Positions 21,731-32,446 of a DNA stretch of 64,000 nt are shown one piece after another. Source of the DNA: Hydractinia symbiolongicarpus. Lineage: Eukaryota > Cnidaria > Hydrozoa > Anthoathecata > Hydractiniidae. The notes beneath the pieces are model-generated. The model ran no database searches. It saw only the letters and a program-made list of their open reading frames with translations, and was not told where the DNA came from. Each line of letters begins with the position of its first letter. The first letter of the stretch is position 1. Location: positions 9,360,001 to 9,424,000 of the forward strand of contig NC_079889.1 in NCBI RefSeq assembly GCF_029227915.1. The letters run 5' to 3'. A program made the translations under genes and the position numbers.

Positions 21731-22155
21731 GCCTCAAGATGCGCAGGAGTTGGTCTCCGACGAGACTAGTAGCACCTGGGTCAAACATTTATGTGCTATA
21801 GTAAAGGGTCTCAACAATACCAAGACTGCTATGATAAAAATCAAGCCCAATAGGGCGATCAAGCTGGATGAGGTATCGTTCACGAAAAATGAGGAATATT
21901 CCGAAAAGAAACCCCTCCCCAAGGATGGTTTATACCTCTATCTGTTACAGCCTGTGGAGGAACATGGAGATTCGAAAAGACGCGCAACTGATGCCTGGTG
22001 GAGTAAAAAAGATGTATAGATTGGGCCATATTGTGACAGTTAGTCGTCTTCTATACTATTTGAAAGATGGTCCTGAAAGAAGCTTCGTCTCCGAGGAGTT
22101 GATGCTGACACTTGAGGACGTTAAAGTGCCTCCGGAACATGTGAAGGAGTGGTAG
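21717..22155 (+). pseudogene. Retroviral-type (DDE) integrase, C-terminal fragment
   Basis: The first frame reads AQELVSDETSSTWVKHL and VKGLNNTKTAMI, the segment after the catalytic core in a cnidarian/bivalve integrase family, then KPLPKDGLYLYLLQP and KRRATDAWWS. A shift near 22005 leads to MYRLGHIVTVSRLLYYL and the family end DGPERSFVSEEL with PPEHVKEW before TAG. The D,D,E core is absent: upstream the tyrosine-recombinase remnant replaces it at about 21720. It converges on the BRO-like gene (62-base gap). Polintons carry an rve integrase, so it may belong with the PolB cluster, but it could be a separate element. Confidence 0.66.
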
Positions 22156-22216
22156 ACACTCTCAATTTTACATATAATTTTTACCTCCCTCAAGGGTAGT
22201 AGAGATTAGCGTCTGC

Positions 22217-22965
22217 CTAGTCTTCCAATGCATAAACACCCAGATCGTACAGATCATCCCTGGTAAGGTCCACAAGACCAAAATGATTTCTGTAGCGTTG
22301 CACATGTCCCTCAGTTGAAGGCATGTATGCTGTTGGGATTATCGATAACAACAATCTTCTCCACGCCAGGGTAATTATTACTGAACCACAACCTCATCTT
22401 GGCAATGTTGCGCCGCTGCACGCGTGTGCAGTAATAGGGAAGATGATGGTATTTCTGATCATCCCGCGTAGTATGCTTTTGGTGGATGATAATGACGTTT
22501 TCTTTTCCGGTGTCCTGAGCATTGGGTACATGTCTTCCTCTAAGCCTTGCATTTTTCTCTGCCTTGGCTGCAAGTTGTCGATCCCTGTCCTCTATTTCAT
22601 CCCCCAATACTATGAACTGGTTGTCCCTATCCTCAACTTCATCATTGAGGAATGCCAAAGCCATGTCTTTGTCCTCAAGGACTTGGCGCTGCTTCTCAAG
22701 TTCGTCCTGTAATTTTTTTACACACGGCCATTTGATTAATCCTACCTCTTTAAGGTTTTTTGACCTACGCACAATCTCCAATGCGTCGACAAATGTCACA
22801 AAAGCGTCATGTCCATTTTGACCTTCCTTGAGGGATGTCCGACGCACCCCTCATAATATCACGACGAGGTATGGTTTTCACGTCTCTGTATGTTGCTCTT
22901 ATGTCATCAATACCCAGAAACCGTCCCAAATCAGTACGTTTGAATATAGGTTGCCTTTGGTGTTT
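22217..22965 (-). pseudogene. BRO / MSV199-type DNA-binding protein with coiled coil
   Basis: The N-terminal frame has PIFKRTDLGRFLGIDDIRAT, a BRO-N/MSV199-like helix-turn region (F...DLG..LG). A frameshift near 22850 gives RTSLKEGQNGHDAFVTF and IVRRSKN, then an acidic coiled coil (about residues 50-95 of the 178-codon frame) with DED/EDRD repeats. The C-terminal part (ENVIIIHQKH, YYCTRVQRRNIAKM, NYPGVEKIVVID, NPNSIHAFN) resembles the DUF3627-like tail of large-DNA-virus and Polinton proteins. A last frameshift leads to a short acidic end stopping at 22217. The start is uncertain; it overlaps the preceding gene's end. Probably a regulatory DNA-binding protein. Confidence 0.62.
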
Positions 22966-23534
22966 TCATCATGTTTGCTTGTTGCCATTTATTAGGTGTC
23001 ATTTTTTGGGGCTCCGGATTAGGCGCCGACTTGTTGGGTTCATTCCCACCCCTGCTAATTTTATACCAGACGCCTACTCCTATAGCAAGCACTGCCATGG
23101 TCCCGACCCCATATATGTATTATCTGTTAACCTGTTGGAACCTGTCGGTGTGTGTACTGCCGATGGTGCAGTACACCAAAATCCCAAGATCTGTCATATA
23201 GTCTAGGATTATAGTGTCCTCTTCGATATCCTTTCTCAGTTCCTTGACACTGTCTATATCCACAAAGTTACCAATCATGTTGGCATACAGACTAATAACA
23301 TGAGTAAACAGTGCTCTAGCTGTCTTCTCCCTCTTCTCCCGATACTCGCGTTGAAGGTACTCGGTATGGATCTTATCGATAGTCTGGTCAGGGGCTTTGT
23401 CAATAGGCCCTCTGTGCATTTTTGGGGTAGTAGGTGCCCTTCACCTTTGCGAAGGGCCTCCTTTAAAATTTGGCGCTTATCAATGGGCTTTTCGATATTT
23501 TCATATTGGTGAATAGTTGTGCAATATCAACCAT
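22931..23534 (-). pseudogene. Small Polinton-linked membrane protein, frameshifted
   Basis: Begins ATG at 23534 (MVDIAQLFTN), 17 bases beyond the PolB end. After frame changes near 23500 and 23430 it continues KAPDQTIDKIHTEYLQREY and a helical, charged segment to 23120, then beyond a TAA a likely membrane span (MAVLAIGVGVWYKI) with a Pro/Asn-rich tail ending at 22931. I know no named family. Position, one clear hydrophobic segment and tandem spacing suggest an element-encoded membrane protein; function unknown. Confidence 0.5.
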
Positions 23535-23550
23535 TTTTATTAATACTCTT

Positions 23551-26500
23551 TTATAGCGAAAAAGTATACAGGCAATCATGGCGTACGGTAGGAGTATGGA
23601 TACAAACATGCCTCCATTTTATTTCCCTGTAGCCTCTGGCAAGCGTTGTAATTTGATGCGGTTGCTCGATATGTTTGTCATCCGCCCTGTTTAGTGCCAA
23701 CTTCTTTACCTCTTGGGTATATACCTGATGGCCCTTGTTTTGAATTAGCACTTGGCTCTTGTACATATCATTGTCCTTTTTTCCAGACACTGCTTGTAAT
23801 CGTCGAAGGTGATGGATTTTTCGGTAACGCATCTCTTCACACCCTTCGCTTTGCGAACACCGCCTTTTTTGGTAAGGCCTCAGGGTGATGAACTCTGTCA
23901 TTATTTTGCCGCATAATTCATCCTTCGTGAAGCCCACTACCTTTTTGTTTTTTCCTATGGAGAGGGACCTTCTATCATCAGGAATATAGGCAGTTGTATC
24001 GAAACTTGCTTCAACATCGTCGGCTATCCCTGTAGAAGTCCTCCGTTCGGATGTGGTATACAAAGGAGTCCGCATCTATGTAACAAGGTTAGAGCTTGCT
24101 ACCGTACTTTAGGCTGCATTGGTGACCAGTTGGATATTGCGGTGGTTTCTAATATTTTCCATTGTCTTCCCAACAAACACCGAGAGGTTCATCAGCTTAT
24201 GAAAGTCCTTCTCAAACTCATTTTGTGCGTTTGTTCTCAACCTTGTGTTGTGCTTGATATAGCCCGCCAGGCATGCCTTCTGGTTGAACCGAATCACCCT
24301 ATGCACCTTCCTGAGCTCAAGGCCATGCCTTATAGCCTCGTAAAGTGCCCCGATGTGTACTACATAATTTCGCTTGTCATCCAAATTTGGCACCAGTTTC
24401 TCAACCTTTTGGACCGTCCTTCGTTCAGGCAGGAGCGGCAGCTTATGTTTCTCATGCAGCTCCTCAGGATAGTCAATATCTACCTCTAAATTGTACCCAT
24501 GCTTTATGTTCTCAACGAGCTTCCTGATAAACTACCTTTCGGTGAATGCCTCGACATTCCGAACCCATTTGAACCCTTCAGTGGAGAGGTCTTGACGCAT
24601 CGCCCAGCCATGTAAATTGTTTGCATCCAGATATTGGAGGTAGGAGGAATCCTCATCCAGGTTATACTGCTCCCCCATATACTTGTTACTGGCCTTGTCA
24701 TATTGATGTTTATACCCCCTCTTATAGCTTTCTCGAACATGAGGAGCATATCAGGGTCCGTAAGGAGCTCTAGCCTTGTACCCGTAAATTTCAGGGCTGC
24801 CGTTCATGCCAAGCCAGGTGCACTGTCAAAATTGACAGGATCAAGCTTGTAATTGTCCAGGCAGACGTCTCGAAACATCTCGAAGACGTCGGCCAATAAC
24901 AGGACGCCTATTGTTAAGTGAATGTTGTGATAGTCCCCAATAGTAACGTTATCACCCTATGGGGTAATGACATTCCATACCTCTTTCGCATGGGTATAGT
25001 CCCTGTCGCTTATTTCATTCATGTTAAGCTTGCTATAGTAGGCCTCCTTGGTAGGTAGTTGCGGTTCCTCGAATCGCTGCCATCCATCCATGTACTTGTA
25101 GGGGTACACGCCTTTTTCAGCATCAACGTGAAGGTATCATCTTTATCGATTAATTTGGCCATGGACGGTACATTTATCCTTACCTGGTCTCGATTAAGCT
25201 GCTTGGTGGTACTCAAGTCACAAAATTTTGCACCAAAACTTTGCCATGTACCCAACGTCTATGCCCTGTAATTCAAGACAGGTATCCGCACACTTATTAC
25301 ACTTCATACCTGCGGCATTTGTTCCGATAAGATTGCTTGCCAATTTGTCCAGCGATGATGCCATGAATCGGCAGGAATCTATGAACTTTATCTCTATTGC
25401 CTTGTACTTCTCGCCATCATCGTACCCCATACCTCCAAGTGGCACCTTGATTTTGACGTTGAAAGAGATATACTTCTCCGTATTCTCGGCGATGCACCCA
25501 ATGTCCTGAGCATTATATTTTTTACCCAATTCCAGGATAAATAGGTGGACATCATACCCGATAAGTTATGGAATATCACGGTATATGACTAGGTATCTTA
25601 TACTTCAAATTACAGCTATTATGCGCTGCGCCCCTATATAGCCCGGCATAGTGACAATGGGCCCCGACTTTATGGTTATTCTTGCCTTCATCGAACAGCT
25701 TTAGGCAGCTTTTTAGGACCTCTGTTAGCGAGTTCATGTCCTGCTGCGGGTATGTATTGTATAGTTTTTTCACTTCATCCTCTAGGTGGTTGACGAACTT
25801 CATCACACAGTCCTCACCCCTGTATTCCTTTAGTGGATCCGGTATATCTCCATGGGCAAAGGTACTATAGGTGCACCAGCCGGACGGTATGTGCTTGCTA
25901 AGCTTTTGGATCTTTTTACCTCTTGCATCTTCCACCGCTACCAGTACACTCTCGAAGTCTGCATATATAGCAAAGGGTACTTTGAACTGCTGCTGGCCAT
26001 CCCTATAGCATAGCCATTTTCGGCCTCTGTTGGCATCGTAATCTTCACTGCAGAGTGTTCCTTACAGTAGCCATAGTGCTTATTTCTCGATTCAATTGTC
26101 GGTAAAGCTGGGAGGCAGTTCAGGCAAAAGTGCATTTTTGCAGTATTTTTAGAGGTCTCAATACCCAGGAGCCGTGAAAGACTTTCGGTGGCTGTATAGT
26201 GGTTTTTCTTGCCATCAGTGATGTACAGTAGAATCACCTGCTTGCCACGCCCACGTCATCTACGTCGTTACCCTGGTATACCAAGGCCATATTACTTTGA
26301 AAGACCTTTTTCACCTCGATGTACTCCTCATTCTTATTGGCCCCTTCTATAGGTTTTTTCCACATTATCCATAGCGACAGCTGTACATTCGCTGATCCCA
26401 TATCTTCTGCTTGCCCCTAAACCAAGGTTCGCACATTGGGTCGCACCATCCCGATATACCCGTCAACGTCGGCAGCTCCTATAACAGGAATTCGGAAACT

Positions 26501-27073
26501 CCGAAAGGTTCTGTGAGAAAGAACATGCTTATGCTCCTGGGGCGTGAAATCCTGTTCCGGCTGATTATGGGGATTTTGAATATCATTGAGATAGTTTTCC
26601 CCGGCCTCTTTTTCAATCTCATCATGCAGTGTAGGTGTTGTGTTTGCTACCCTACCATAGAGCCCCATCACCCTGCGTTTGAAGGCTGCATAGGTACTCT
26701 TGACCCCCTCTTTTATAGGCTTTGGAACAGCGTCCACAACCCAGTTGTACCATTCCTGCATCTTGGATATCACGATCGATCGATTTTTCAACAGTTCCTG
26801 TTTCTCATCCATAGCCTCTAGTGTTGGTGATATGGCCTCCGGCGTTGGTAGTATGGTTACCGGTCTTACGGGCTTTCGTCCAGCCCTTCTGGGTGGCCTC
26901 TGTGGCACATTCTCCGATGTTGGTTTAACCGGAAGCCTTTTTGGTGGCCTCCAGGCGTATTGTGGTACGTCCTCCAATAGGGCAACTAATTCAGCCTTAC
27001 GTAGTCTATAATACCCTTTAAGTCCACCGGTTTTTGAAATATCACGTATTTGTTTGACGGTATGTGTATTCAC
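23551..27073 (-). pseudogene. Polinton-type protein-primed DNA polymerase B, decayed
   Basis: Length (3.5 kb) fits a full Polinton PolB split by many frameshifts and stops. In order: an N-terminal SAP-like segment (GYYRLRKAELVALL) and a Pro-rich linker (27073-26417); a zinc-finger-like CLNCLPALPTIESRNKHYGYC (26237-25938, listed as motif only); HCHYAGLYRGAAHNSC and NLKYKIP (25935-25576); FHNLSG exonuclease motif (25579); KFIDSCRFMASSLD (about 25360); MLLMFEKAIRGGIN (24749); FEKDFHKLMN and KTMEN motif (24393-24109), with an extra Val in the FGK box; and a motif-C-like YIDADSF at 24068-24082, where D-T-D is D-A-D, followed by DELCGKIMTEF. A virus-like transposon polymerase, clearly inactive. Confidence 0.88.
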
Positions 27074-27674
27074 TCTCTCTTTTATTATATAGACTTTTAT
27101 TATTCTCAGAGATTTTCATAACGGAAATTCCCCTGATATTCTAGAAATTTTAGTATCTTTTTATCTACGGATGTCGTTCAAATGATTATTTTTACCACGT
27201 CGTCAATATTGCAAAATGATTGGTTTATTTTTGTTATATAACCAAAGTATTAACTTTAACAAAACTCAGAAGATACTAATTTTAAACCTAAGTATTACAG
27301 AAATACTCTTAGGCTGTCGAATCACTTCGATTAAAGCTCAGTTATATTTATATTGTAAAAATTCAGTTTTAAGATAATTGGAACAATTTATTTCTCAGTC
27401 ACCTATCGTAATGCTGCACCATGATATCCTTGACTCTCGACCGTTTAGGTCAAGTGTATTTCAACATTCGATATTCGTTGCTTTGGAATGCGAAAATAAC
27501 AAAATAGTTAAGACTTATTGTTTGGGTTGCTATTGTCGTGATAATTGTAACTTGTGCAACATATCTACTACAAAATAATGACCGCAACTACCACGAAATA
27601 GAAAACGTGTTCATTAGCATTATATATCCGGCATTTAGTATCATATTTGTATATATTTTTTTCACATTACATAT
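27074..27674. other. AT-rich flank between PolB and right arm
   Basis: No convincing open frame. Terminal inverted repeats expected for a Polinton end were not identified here. Confidence 0.45.
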
Positions 27675-28369
27675 GCACTTTACAAGGGGGACCACATGCA
27701 TATGACAAGTGGAACGAATTTTATAGAATTTAAACTGTGTATGTTAAGTTATTTATTATTGTTTTGTTTCTGATTTTGTAATCTAACGGGCGATGACTGT
27801 ATGCACTGAAATGACTGATTTTTCTAAATTTTAATGTGTTTCATAACCTTTTTGTGGAAGATTGATGGGTAATGGCAATATACGACATGCCGAATGAAAT
27901 TATTTTTGTTGATTTAGATGTGTTTATCAAAAACCAATCTGCTTTAAATTTTGTGCAAACTTTTGTTTACAAACCGTATACAATGTTTCCAAAATAATGA
28001 TCTTTTTTAATTCAAGATTATTCTTTGCTTATTGATTCTTTGACATTTAGGTTCAGAATTTTTGGTAAAGGACAGTACGGATCATCATACTGAAAAAGAA
28101 AATTTTTTGTGTTCTTAACTGGTTGATTTTTACATTTTATGTACATTTTTGTTGGAGAGAATGCTATACAACTGAAATGACTGATTTTTGTAGATTTACA
28201 TTTATTGTTTTCCAAACTATGGCTTTTCATATTTTTGTATAAGCTTTTAGGGAAAAGACAATACTTAAAATGTGTAAAGAACTTATTTTTGGTGATTTGT
28301 GCTAATTCTTGCAGGCCAACTTTTTGACATTTTAGAATAAAATACTGAGGGTTTTTAATCGACTAGTTT

Positions 28370-29235
28370 CTTATAATAATAGGAGAGTGTGTCTGTAACA
28401 AGCAAAGTGAAAGTGTTCATTTTCTTTGATGTTGCCGAAAAATGCATGTCTAATATGTTAAATTTTCTGACAATACGGCGCGACGAAAATAACACTACTT
28501 TAACGTCAATAGTCTTTGTTAAATTAATGAAGCCATTACAGTGCACTTAAAACTTTGAGGCCAAATAACTTGGAAACGAGGTGTTGACTTCAATGATTTT
28601 TCACCGCGTGGGTAACTAGGGACCACCTAGATCCAATTTGGATAATTTTCCCAAACCTGGGTCCCCAAATTCGTTTCGGAATGGTCATCAAAAAACTTTC
28701 AAACCCTAATATCTCTTTTCAAAAGTACATGATCCAATACATTTTCTTGATCAGCGTTTCAAGTTTCTATACGATGAAGGCAACAGGTATACAAATTTCT
28801 AAAAAAACATTTTTTTAGGTATTAACGGGCCATTGCTGACGTCAACAAAATTTTTAACCCCTTAACCTCATTAAACCCTTAATCTCAGTAACCGCTCATC
28901 AAAAGGACATGATCATATACATTTTCTTGATCGGCAGCTAAAGCTCTACACAATGAAGGAAACATGAAAACAAGACGTCAGCAAAATTTTTTTTTAATCC
29001 GTTATATCACCTTAGTCGTTTGCCGAAAACGTATAATCCTATACATTATTGTGATCAGCGTTTCAACCTCTACACATTACAGGCAACGAATAAACTAAAT
29101 ATCGCAATTTTTTTTAGATCTGCACTGCTGACATCAGCAAAACATCTAAAACAACCTATTTTTCCATTGCTCTTCTACCTAAGTGGATTTCTCCACAGTA
29201 AACCTTATCAAGCTACATCCAAGTCTCTGTAATTT
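28370..29235 (-). repeat. Repeat family R1, inverted copy inside right arm
   Basis: Reverse complement follows 20180-20650 and 20700-21010: shared segments include AAATTTAACATATTAGACATG, TTTTTCGGCAACATCAAAG and GGTGGTCCCTAGTTACCCAC. The left arm lacks this block, so it was inserted in the right arm or deleted from the left. Confidence 0.7.
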
Positions 29236-29815
29236 GTTACATATATTAACATTTCTGCATTTGGACAAGTGTTTGACCCTTATGTAAAAACACTTAAATG
29301 TGAACGCGGCCTAAATAAAAGATTTTATAAAAGTACTATGGCTGAGAATTATAAAAAATGAAACAACGTAGGTACAATGACAGGGCTATAATTCAATTGA
29401 TTTGTTCATATTTTCTAAAGAAATGAAAATACTTGCTGTCGTTCCAGGCTGCTAAAATTTGTAAAGTACTGTGCAAATAATCATGTCAAGCTTGGTTTCC
29501 GTCTAGCGCTAATTTGCGTTAAGCAGGTGGTCTAATTGAAATTAATTTTTCAACGCTAAATGTAAAAACGACGATGATTAATTAGCGCACCTGTTTTATA
29601 TAGGATTAGAGCGTGGGCTAAATGTCAAACTGTTTTTTTTATTTTGACAAGAGTTTGGTATGAAAGACACACTTTGGTATGAAAGATACGGAGTAAACAG
29701 CGAACAAAAATGTATTTCTGAAAGATTATATATTAATTCTTTCAGAAGATAGTGATATTCTCCATATTGACGTCGCCTTACAAAGAACTATTGGACCTAA
29801 AATATTCACCGTTAT
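29236..29815. other. Remainder of the right-arm-only insertion
   Basis: No counterpart in the left arm; at about 29816 the arms resume similarity (TAGTTAGATTTTTCCTTC). No gene seen. Confidence 0.45.
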
Positions 29816-30501
29816 CTAGTTAGATTTTTCCTTCTTCTTTGGTGTTCTTACTGTCGCTTTGGTGATTATTGGTGTTGTGAGTGTCGTTGTTGTAACTTTT
29901 TATCAACTAGATTTTGCACCTTTCAAGCTATTCTTTTTTTATTCTAGTTAGATCTTTCCTTCTTCTATTAATTCGCCTCATGTAAATACATAATGAAATG
30001 TTCTCCGCGACGTTATTAGATATATTTCATTAACAAAAAAAATTAACTCAGCGATTATTTTACTGGTAATGGAAACGTCCTCGGGCTAATACTCAATCTG
30101 ATTTAATCTGAGGTTACAAATTAACGCAAAAAAATTAACTCGACTTCATGCAGGATGGAAACTAAGCTTTGAAGGCGAAACAAATTAAAAAATAGGAACA
30201 TCCGTTGTTGAAAACAACTTAACTGGTTCCTTAAAAACTTAACTGGTTCCTTATGTATATATGTAAAAAGTATATTTTAATTTATCATATTATTATTTCA
30301 TATATTTAAAGGTGGTTTTACATAGTAAATAATATATACTAATTTACACTAACTAAATTACACAAAAACAAAAACGTATAACAAACACTAAAAAAGACGC
30401 AATAATAGATAAAGCTATGTAAATCGGATACGCAGAGATTTGAAAGGTAAAGTGAAGTGAGTTCCTATTTGAAAATTTCGAGAGACTGAGAAGCCTTCAC
30501 A

Positions 30502-30711
30502 TTGTTGAAAAAGCTTTATTTCTCTTTTCCCTATGTTAAAAAGATAATGGATCAGGTGTTAATAATTTTTGGAATTTTCTTATCCGCCTTTCCTCTTGAC
30601 CTGATCAGAATCCTTGCGTTTAAAGCTGTTGAAGAAAAGTTCTTTTCTATCACGATTAAGAAGTTGTGGGAATACATTTTTACAAAGAAACCTGTTTACA
30701 AAGTACGTTGA
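30502..30711 (+). CDS. Conserved 69-codon open frame, right arm
   Basis: Right-arm mirror of 14263-14472, opposite in direction to the exon-like chain. It could be a short membrane-associated peptide or chance; no family recognised and the third copy is broken. Confidence 0.22.
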   Translation: MLKKLYFSFPYVKKIMDQVLIIFGIFLSAFPLDLIRILAFKAVEEKFFSITIKKLWEYIFTKKPVYKVR

Positions 30712-32199
30712 ATTCACAGAACGATAAGAAGCTATTATCACCACATACAGAGTTAGTAAAAAATTTTAATCGATAAAAAGTTAAACATTTTTTGCCGACT
30801 TAGTTTTACAAACTTTTGTAAAAGCATATACAAAGTAATTTATTACAAATTCCCCGTTTATATACCAACGCCAACTAACAAAGTTGAAATAAACCAAAAT
30901 ATTTCAAAGGCATTTTGAATTTTCACGCACTATAAAACAGGGAAAAGGTGAAATATTCAGCCAGCAAAAATGGAAACCAAATGGATAACTTTTTCAGACT
31001 TTTTTACCGATAGAGGAAATTTTTACGACTAATTTTAACAAAAAAAACTTTTTAAAACCAAATTCTTCGCAATCTGATTAAATGAAAGATTGGTTGGAAT
31101 TAGATGACTTTATTGAAGTCGAGGTGAATTATATAGGCTTTGTTTATCATACATGCTAATAATTAAATTCACGACAGTTTATAAATTTTTGTGCATGTGC
31201 GCGCATTAGGGTAGGTCAAAGCAGGATTATATGAACTATAATATTGAAAATCATAGCTAATCCAAATAAATTATCCCTTATTTTAATCGTGATGAATATC
31301 CTTGATTAGTGTAAGCTTTTGTTTATATTATCCACCTACCGAAATGTGTGCACTTATCTCTTGCGAAAGCTATAAAATTACAATTCATGGTAAATTGTCT
31401 ATATATTTCATGTGACGTTCATGATTGTAGTTAAAAAATCTTTGAAATAAATATCCCTTGTTGTTGTTTTACATAAAAAAGACATTCATAACTAAAAGAA
31501 TTGTATATCCCATTATATATCAAAATCGTTAGTACTTGGCAGTTCGCCTGGTTTTTTACACGTTTCACATATTTCTAGCAACACTAAGTTCAAATAGAGA
31601 TTTGTACGATTAAAATGGAATAAAAATAGCAAAAATAGCGATATAACAAGAATTCACTATATTTGACTAATGCAGTAAATTTTGCACGAAGATGTAGACT
31701 AAAAGTAGCACATTAACATTCGATCCTGTATAGCAGAGAAACAAGCAGCTTTAAGTCTCAGCAAGTTTTTTTGTTGCTTTTTAAAAACGTTTATTAAGTA
31801 CCAGAGATCTAGGAGGATAGAGGAAAAAGAAAAATAATAAGTTATACAATTAAAAATTTTCTCTTCAAACCAATCACACCCCACACGCCTTAATTACTTC
31901 TTCGTGAAAAAAGCGCTTAATTTAAATTATACGATTAATAAAGAAACTACTTTTGCTAACGGAAAATAAATGCTAACATCTTTATTTCTATCCTCCTAGC
32001 TGAAAGGACGTGTAAAAAAAGAAATATCGTTAACCAATTAAATATTTGCCTGTACAAACATGTTATATTTCGTTCTCTATAAAACAAGTAATAAGTAATA
32101 GACATAATACGCAATAAGAAGACTAATTTATTCAGTTATAAAAATAATTTATCATTCCACAAAATAATAAAAATTTATCTACTTTAAAATTTAATTTTT

Positions 32200-32355
32200 T
32201 CACATCAGATCTCGTAGTGCCATAACGACTGTTTGAATAACCTTACTCTTCACAAGCATCGATTCTTCAGACAAGGGGTTTAAAATACCAGCCATGGACA
32301 AGTGTGACTGATGAGACGAGCGTGTCGTGTTAGATACAACGATTGCATCCACAAA
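32200..32355 (-). CDS. Last exon candidate, right arm, intact
   Basis: Fifty-one open codons plus TGA: FVDAIVVSNTT, then SSHQSHLSMAGIL, then PLSEESMLVKSKVIQT and the C-terminus VVMALRDLM. A poly(A) signal (AATAAA on the minus strand, 32127-32132) follows. The IVVSNTT string resembles a motif of dihydroorotate dehydrogenase, but nothing else supports that. The upstream border is unclear (CCTTAG at about 32380 is possible). The third-copy version near 49915-50000 is frameshifted. Confidence 0.48.
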   Translation of the reverse strand, partial: FVDAIVVSNTTRSSHQSHLSMAGILNPLSEESMLVKSKVIQTVVMALRDLM

Positions 32356-32397
32356 CCATAAATGATATAGAAATCTAAGGTATAAGCCAAAGGTTAA

Positions 32398-32446
32398 TCT
32401 TTGTACTTGCCACGAATATAGAGTTCCTCAAATTTGATAGTGCCAT
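32398..32446 (-). CDS. Exon candidate 10, right arm
   Basis: Open frame DGTIKFEELYIRGKY after TTATTTCCCAG; the donor has changed from GT to TT, so splicing here is doubtful. Confidence 0.4.

Noticed and set aside
22323-22821. Open frames on the plus strand across the BRO-like gene
   Set aside because: They mirror the minus-strand gene, whose domain and coiled coil explain the open frames.
26411-26821. 136-codon open frame on the plus strand
   Set aside because: Antisense shadow of the PolB N-terminal frame; no family features.
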